Assembly: GCA_015680905.1 (NCBI GenBank)
Contig: CM027382.1
Location: 12,497,501-12,561,500 of the forward strand
Direction of reading: 5' to 3'
Source of the DNA: Coptis chinensis
Lineage: Eukaryota > Streptophyta > Magnoliopsida > Ranunculales > Ranunculaceae
DNA length: 64,000 nucleotides
The position numbers and the translations under genes were made by a program. Below the pieces are notes generated by a model that made no database searches, had not been told where the DNA came from, and was given only the letters and a program-made list of their open reading frames with translations. Of the stretch, positions 58,217 through 64,000 are shown one piece after another. Each line of letters begins with the position of its first letter. Position 1 is the first letter of the stretch.

Positions 58217-58987
58217 CTAGAAAATTGGGTATAGGTACACAGACGCAAATTTCTTATGTTCAGAGAAAATAGCAAACTTTTTTTTTTTTTCCTCCATAAA
58301 CCGAAATTTGACATCTGTCTCAAATTTGATTTGACTTTTACAATTTTGACCTCTTTTATTAGTCCCAACTAAAGAAAGCCAACTACCAACAAAAAAAAAA
58401 CTACGAACTAAATCAATTACCAAAAGAGTAGTGGGTTAATCAAAATAACTAAAATTCATCCAAAATCTACAAATTTCCAATTAAAAGTGAGATGAATTTC
58501 TAGAGAGACCAAAACAATATGGAAAACATCAACTTAAAAAACGGAAAAAATGTATGTTGATTACAACTAATTTCAATACAGCTTTAACAATTTAAAATGC
58601 ATCTCTGATAATTTTGAATATCATGTTTAAGCTTTGTTTGATGTAATTCAAATTGTGAAATTGTGAAAGGACAAATGGGTTTTTTATAAGACAATTGTAT
58701 TATTTGATTGCGGTACATCTTGGAGCAATAATACGCACCCTTGCGATGAGTGGCCTCGATTGACACACACACACGGCTTAGCACATTAGATTTTCGTATT
58801 ATTTATTTGTGGAAGAAATTGGCAGTTACAAATGAAAGGGTAAAAAAGAGAAATAAGAAGTTTTAAAAACAGTTAATACACTCAAAAAGTGACATGTTGT
58901 TAAAATTGGAGTAGAATCAAAAGATAATATTGGTCTTTCTCTAGACAAAAAACACACTAAAGAAAGTGTCTAAAGCCCAATTTCTAG
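58217..58987. mobile_element. Mutator-like non-autonomous element, 771 bp
   Basis: Termini CTAGAAAATTGGG and CCCAATTTCTAG are inverted. A perfect 9-bp duplication ATTTTAAGT is at 58208-58216 and 58988-58996, the length made by Mutator-like transposases. Copy 1 of the block lacks it. Short frames inside are not recognised. Confidence 0.8.
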
Positions 58988-59281
58988 ATTTTAAGTCATA
59001 TCAAAATAATTGAAGATTGAATTTTAGAGGTGTCCATGTTTTGTGTTTTGGTTAAAAATAGTGAATCTATAAAAACCAATTGCAATTAGCCCAGCCCAAG
59101 TGGAAAGTTAAAACCCGACCCAAACAGTCCAACACAGAAGAGTTAACCATGAAGAAACCAGCGGTCTTCCAAACTTGAAACAAAAAAAAACAAGAAACTT
59201 TTTGCAGACGGTGATAAGTCATATTCAACACTTCTGAACTCGTGTCCCGATACGCACACGGCGCATTATATCATCACATCA

Positions 59282-59530
59282 TCATTCATATATATATATA
59301 TATATTTTTTATTCTAGGGTTTTTCAACAGCAGCAACAACAACCAAACCCTAAATTTCTCATTTTAAACCTCTCCAACTTGGTAAGTTTCTTATTTTCAT
59401 TCTCATTGTTAAAAATTCATTCTTTTTTGTTATATAGTTGTATAATTAGGGCTTTTCTGAATTTTAAATAGGTTTAGCTTCTTGTTTGTTAAGAAAAGTT
59501 TTTTCTTTTATTATTTCTTTTATTATAGAA
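59282..59530 (+). promoter_or_regulatory. ARID gene TATA-like tract, 5' untranslated region and its intron
   Basis: An AT run at about 59286-59306 could hold the TATA box. The untranslated exon ends CCAACTTG before GTAAGT (donor at 59382), and the intron ends TTATTATAG at 59528, two bases before the start codon. Confidence 0.6.
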
Positions 59531-62500
59531 ATGAGTGAAAGGAAAGAAGACGAAGAAATGGTGGAAGAACAAGGTGGTTCTGGTTCTGCTTCTGATTCAT
59601 CATCTGATAGTGATGAAAGTGAACATTTGGTTGATGCCCAAGTTGAGTTACACGATGAATTAGATGAACAAGAAGAAGGAAATCAAGAAGATGTCCCCAT
59701 TCATTCTACTGAGGCTAATGTTGAGTTACCTGAAGAAGCTAAAGTAAATGAGAATGATGCTGTTAAAACTACTGTTGATGGAAGCTCGAATGGTGAGGAA
59801 GTTACAGAGGAAGGTTATGTTATGATTAATCAGACTGAAACTGTTGTCCCTGTTAACGAGGAGGTATTAGACGTTAAGGAGGACGACAAGGGGGTGTCAG
59901 ATGTTAAGGAAGACGAGATTATGGAGGAGTCGAAGAATGTTGAGGAATTGAAAGACGTGGAGGAGACTAAGGATGTTGAAGAAACGAAAGACGCAGAGGA
60001 TTCGAAGAATGTTGAAGAATCCAAGGAGGTAGAGGTATCGAAGGATATTGAAGAACCGAAAAAGGTAGAGGAATTGAAGGATATTGAAGGGCTGAAAGAC
60101 ATGGAGGTATCAGAGAATAGGGAAGAATCGAAAGAGGTGGAGGAACCGGAGGAAGTGAAGAATGTCAAGGAATTGAAGAATGTGGAAGAACCAAAGAAGC
60201 AGGTGGTGGTTGCTGCAGTGGGGAGTCCTGTACGCGTAGGAAATGGTGTTAAGGAGGAAAGACTGACTGATGAAGCGGGAGGCTGTATTGGAACAGTACC
60301 CCGTAATATAGGAACCTCTAATAACCAGTTAGTTCTAGCAGGACCATATCGTTTGACGGCGATGATACCGGAACTGAAGAGGAGCAAGCTGCATTTATTG
60401 TAGAATTGGATAATTTCTTCAGGGAGAGAGGATTGGAATTCAAACACCCAAAGTTCTATGGAGAGGGATTAAATTGTCTTAAGTGAGTTCCAGACCATTG
60501 TTTATTATGCCATTTTGTAATTGCTTTTTTATCAGGTCCGATTCTCAGGCATTTGCTATTTATTCAGGTTATGGAGGGCTGTTACAGGATTGGGTGGCTA
60601 TGACCGGGTATGCCTTCTTTATTTTGTTTTGTGGTTACCATAAATAATATTTTCTTGTTTATATATTTCATTATCAACAACAAAACCCCCAAAAATTATG
60701 TTAGGTCAAGAAGGATGCATCTTTGTGACGTAATTCTATTATGTTAATAGCCTCAGTTTTAAATGGTCAGTCACCGAGCTCTTTGGAACTTGGTATTTCG
60801 TATGCAAGTCCTTTTCCTCTTAAAAAGATTGCCTAATCATCAAGGAAAGTGCCTATACTGTAGTAAATCTTGAAACTCTGATGGAATTGATAATATAGTT
60901 CAAGAGTGTGATGTTAAAGTTGCATTTGATTAAAAAAATAGTAACTACCTCTTAACAAGATCTTTCACATAATGCACATGATCACTACATGTGATTATCA
61001 TTCCTTGAATCATCTGCAGTACGGATACTGTTATGCCTCAGTGGATATAAAGGAAAAGAAAACACTTAAAAGGAACTACACCCATTTCAGGATAAAAAGA
61101 AAAAGCCAAGTCTGATACCTGAGGTTGAAGAGTCGGAAACTAAAACCAAATATTGAAAAAGAAAGAAAAACCTGAAAGAGACAAACAATTTGTGAGAGTG
61201 ATTAGTTTGTTTACATTTAGGCCATGCACTCCTACATCTTGGATGGAGGACTATCTGTGGCTTACTATTGATGTATTTTGCAGGTGACTGCATGCAAGCT
61301 GTGGCGACAAGTTGGAGAGTCTTTCAAGCCTCCAAAGTAAGAATCAGCATCAGATTTTTTGTCTTTTGAATGTCAATGGTCATGTTGGTTATTAATATCT
61401 TTTACTTGATTTTTTGGTTGTGAATGTATATATGTTTGTATTTAGTAGTTGCGATTGGTAATGGGAGATGTTGATTTGTTTGTAATTAAAACCTATAGAT
61501 GTTCTTTTGAAGCGTGAGGTGAGATGATTTAGGGATCCTCTTTAGTGAGGTGGGATGACAAATGATTAGAGGTTTAAGGGCTCCTGACAGCTGACCTATT
61601 TGTGAATTCCTGGTTTTTACTTCTGATGAATGGGTTTACTCTAAATCTTTGACATTAAGGCTGCAATTTTTCGAATAAACTGCCTCCTGATACAGTCAAC
61701 CTTGAGCACTGACTTGCTTGTCTGCTTGGAATGGTGAATAGATGTAATTTGACAGAAAATACTTGGAGTTACTTTAGTTTGCACCTGTTTTAGATATAAT
61801 TTAGTCCTTTTTAGTGTTGACCGACTTACTTGTTTTTTTATGGGAACATACTGATCCTGTTTCAAATGTAGTCCTTTTTTGTGCAAAACCTTTTATGTCC
61901 TAGCTGGCACAAGATTAGATTAATTATTTTTATATACTTATTGCTGAACAAATAGTTTTAGTAATCAAAAGGGAAGGGTACACCATAAGTGTGTAGGCCA
62001 GGGTGGGTTACTGAATAAACAGTTAAACACAAACACACATATAGAGCAACCAAACAAAGACAAATGTAATGCTCTCCCAGGAAAATGCAAAGACTTTAAA
62101 ACAGAATTTTCCCTTTAGTCTCAACTGTTCACATTATGTTTCAAATACGTAGATTTCTTCTATATTTCTGCTGTAATTTTGTATGTTTTCAGCATTTATT
62201 TATTTGTATTATTTAGAATTTAGTGGTAATTTTAGAATACAATATGAGAATTAGTCAGTTTCATCTGCTACTCTTCAGAAGTCTTTTAGCATTTTAATTG
62301 TTTATTGTATTTGTTAAGTTAGTGACTAACTTTTTTCATGTTTCCCCCCCTCTTGTAGGACCTGCACTACTGTCTCTTGGTCATTTCGAATATTCTATGA
62401 AAAGGTGAATGATTCATTACAAAGCTTCCTCACATCTTTAGCATTTGTGGAATTTTCAGCCTTTTGGCTTGTTGTTGTTGTTGGTGTTGCATGTTTTTGT

Positions 62501-64000
62501 GTGTTTTCCATGCATGTGTGACTTTAGGTGGTAATAAGAATGCATTTTAGGCTATGTTACATGGATACCTCATATTTTGAAAACAATCAGTGTCAGATAC
62601 ATGCCCTCGTATCTATAGCCGCACACATTGTATGTGATATACCTCAATCTTTGTATTTTTTGCTGTGTCGGACACTTCATTATCCGTGTGTCGGATATGT
62701 ATCCATATCAATGTAACTTAGATTTTAGGTAAGAAATAAAGTTTCTGTTGCAAAATAGTTAGAATGTTTAAACTGTTTGAGCTCTTCACCCCTCGCACTA
62801 TGATGCACTGCGAGTTGCTCGTCGATTATGAAACTTGATTCTTTTGATGAGAAAAATGAGTTTTTCCTTTTGCTGAAATTGGCGAGAAGAATATCTGAAG
62901 CATAAACACTTTTGAATTTTATATTGGTGCATTGGTATGGGTAAAATCTGATAGCAAATGTCACAACTCGTGTGCGAGTGTACTCATGACAGTTGGTTAG
63001 TCTGAAACTGGATAACTGATTAGATCAAACTTTTTAGGTTGTGCAAACCTTTTATGTCTCATGGTAGTAGCAACACAATTCTTTGTATACGCTACATTTA
63101 AGGATGGGTAGGTTGAGAAAGATGTGAGCTTATAAATCACAATCATGGTTGGATCATTGAAATATATGGGCTGTTTTAGGAGTGTTATATTGCTATATGA
63201 CCAGCACGTTACCATTATATGAAACTGCAAGTTTTACAAGACAGGAGCTGCGATGTTTTCTGAGTAATGTATTGTGCAAATATGCTCATAGACCTAGTGT
63301 AGTAAGAATGAAATTTGAGACTTGTTGTAAGACCAAGAAGAATGAAATTGTAGGTTTTTGCACTTGAGATAGTGTGACATTTTGATCAGTTTCATATTTA
63401 GTTTACTGAGGGGAAGTTCATTGAGATGGTTTCATGGTTCAGCCATGTTCTGTGTGGACCATATACAATTGGAAGGAATTTACATGTTGATTTCATTTCC
63501 TTATGTGTAATTGTTATTTAATCTTTATTATTAGGTTGATTCTAAAATAGGTATAGAAGGTCTAACAGAACTGGTGTCATTGAAAGTTTAAAACATGGTT
63601 TTCATATATTGAACTAGAATGGCTCATTCAATATCTTTATCCTTTTTAGTGAATATTTTTGTTTACCACCTTTAGGTATAACAAAATGACCCCGAAAGTT
63701 AACCCTCACCAAGAGGCAAATCTGTCGTCCTAAATATTAACAGCTACACATAAAAATAGATAATGCGCAAACCCCCTAAGACAGTGAACATCAAAGGAAC
63801 TCCTGGGAATATTTGAGCTTGATTTGTTCCTAAAGTAGTGCTAGGTGGTCCTGATTCTGCGCCTTTTATTTATTTATTTTGTTTGTTTAGTTATTTATCT
63901 CTATTTATTTATTTGTATATAAAATTTATGTTGTTAGTTTTATATGCTGTTTTCATTCCTGCTTAAATCCTTGTAACTTAACACTCGAGTTCTTGCAGTC
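59531..64000 (+). CDS. ARID-domain (AT-rich interaction domain) nuclear protein, 5' part; continues past the window
   Basis: Coding exons: 59531-60482, 60568-60607, 61284-61336, 62359-62404, with the next probably starting at 63999 after TTGCAG. ARID proteins bind AT-rich DNA in chromatin complexes. The start ATG at 59531 (MSERKEDEEMVEEQ) directly follows the 5' UTR intron. The N-terminal ~250 residues are acidic and low-complexity, with repeated VEE(S/L/T)K(D/N)-type units (about 59920-60200). The ARID follows: FFRERGLEFKHPKFYGEGLN, CLKLWRAVTGLGGYDRV, TACKLWRQVGESFKPPK, TCTTVSWSFRIFYEKV. Exon phases agree across all GT-AG junctions. One break: at about 60350 the frame moves by one base (GPYRLTAM versus GPYRFDGDDTGTEEEQAAF), in a short T run, so a base-calling error is likely. 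The architecture resembles Arabidopsis ARID3/5/6, which also carry an HSP20-like domain; that part would lie outside the window. Confidence 0.88.
62405..63998 (+). other. ARID gene intron carrying a hAT MITE
   Basis: Begins GTGAAT after GAAAAG and ends TTCTTGCAG at the window edge. Apart from the MITE at 62552-62721 nothing is recognised in it. Confidence 0.7.
62552..62721. mobile_element. hAT-type MITE, 170 bp, in an ARID intron
   Basis: Starts CTATGTTACATGGATAC and ends ATGTAACTTAG, flanked by a perfect 8-bp duplication ATTTTAGG (62544-62551 and 62722-62729). The ends resemble the 1318-bp element at 5198-6515 (CTATGTTGCATGGACAC), so it is likely an internal-deletion relative. Confidence 0.88.

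Larger units (their letters stand above)
57873..59165. repeat. Duplicated block, copy 2, directly upstream of the ARID gene
   Basis: The block is interrupted by two insertions (58000-58172 and 58217-58987). Its last part, to 59165, lies within about 200 bp of the ARID gene's transcribed region, so it is probably promoter DNA. Confidence 0.85.

Noticed and set aside
59830-60447. Long minus-strand open frame rich in S, F and T
   Set aside because: It is the antisense shadow of the acidic repeats of the ARID gene.

Overview
This window is nuclear DNA from a flowering plant, most likely a eudicot. It has intron-split plant genes (a PIN-LIKES carrier, an NRT1/PTR-type transporter, a DYW-type PPR editing factor, an ARID-domain protein) set in dense transposon DNA: Ty1/copia and Ty3/gypsy LTR elements, CACTA, hAT, Mutator-like and Helitron elements, and foldback MITEs. 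I cannot name the species.

Layout. 0-9.5 kb: a Helitron 3' end, a dead receptor-kinase gene, foldback MITEs, four tandem non-autonomous Helitrons (one carrying a hAT element) and AT microsatellites. 9.5-15.05 kb: a decayed copia element in an intron of an NPF (NRT1/PTR) gene, whose recognisable exons follow at 15.1-16.85 kb. 17.7-19.6 kb (minus): an LPA66-like DYW PPR gene with two frame interruptions. 19.7-51.85 kb (minus): one PILS auxin-carrier-like gene whose exons are spread over 32 kb because its introns hold a second copia element (20.9-26.3 kb), a CACTA transposon (27.0-34.2 kb) and a Tat-like gypsy element (34.3-51.0 kb). The Tat element itself contains a younger Athila-like, gag/protease-only element (38.4-48.0 kb). 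52-59 kb: a probable solo LTR, MITEs, hAT and Mutator-like elements, and a duplicated block whose second copy lies directly upstream of an ARID-domain gene. That gene starts at 59.53 kb (plus) and runs off the window end.

The most notable object is the CACTA transposon at 27027-34187. It has CACTA termini, a 3-bp CCT target duplication and CCGTGG-type subterminal repeats. Inside it are collinear, intron-containing fragments of two unrelated host genes, both on the minus strand: a sulfite-exporter TauE/SafE family gene (about 31.7-33.2 kb) and DICER-LIKE 1 (about 27.85-31.0 kb, covering the helicase C-terminal domain into the Dicer dimerisation region). A transposon carrying pieces of the Dicer gene could become a source of small RNAs against the silencing machinery. 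That functional step is inference; the sequence content is direct.

Most LTR-element coding regions are fossils. Several otherwise well conserved host genes (PPR, ARID, NPF) carry isolated one-base frame breaks, so base-level assembly error is a real alternative to pseudogenisation. Family assignments rest on remembered protein families read by eye; no searches were run.
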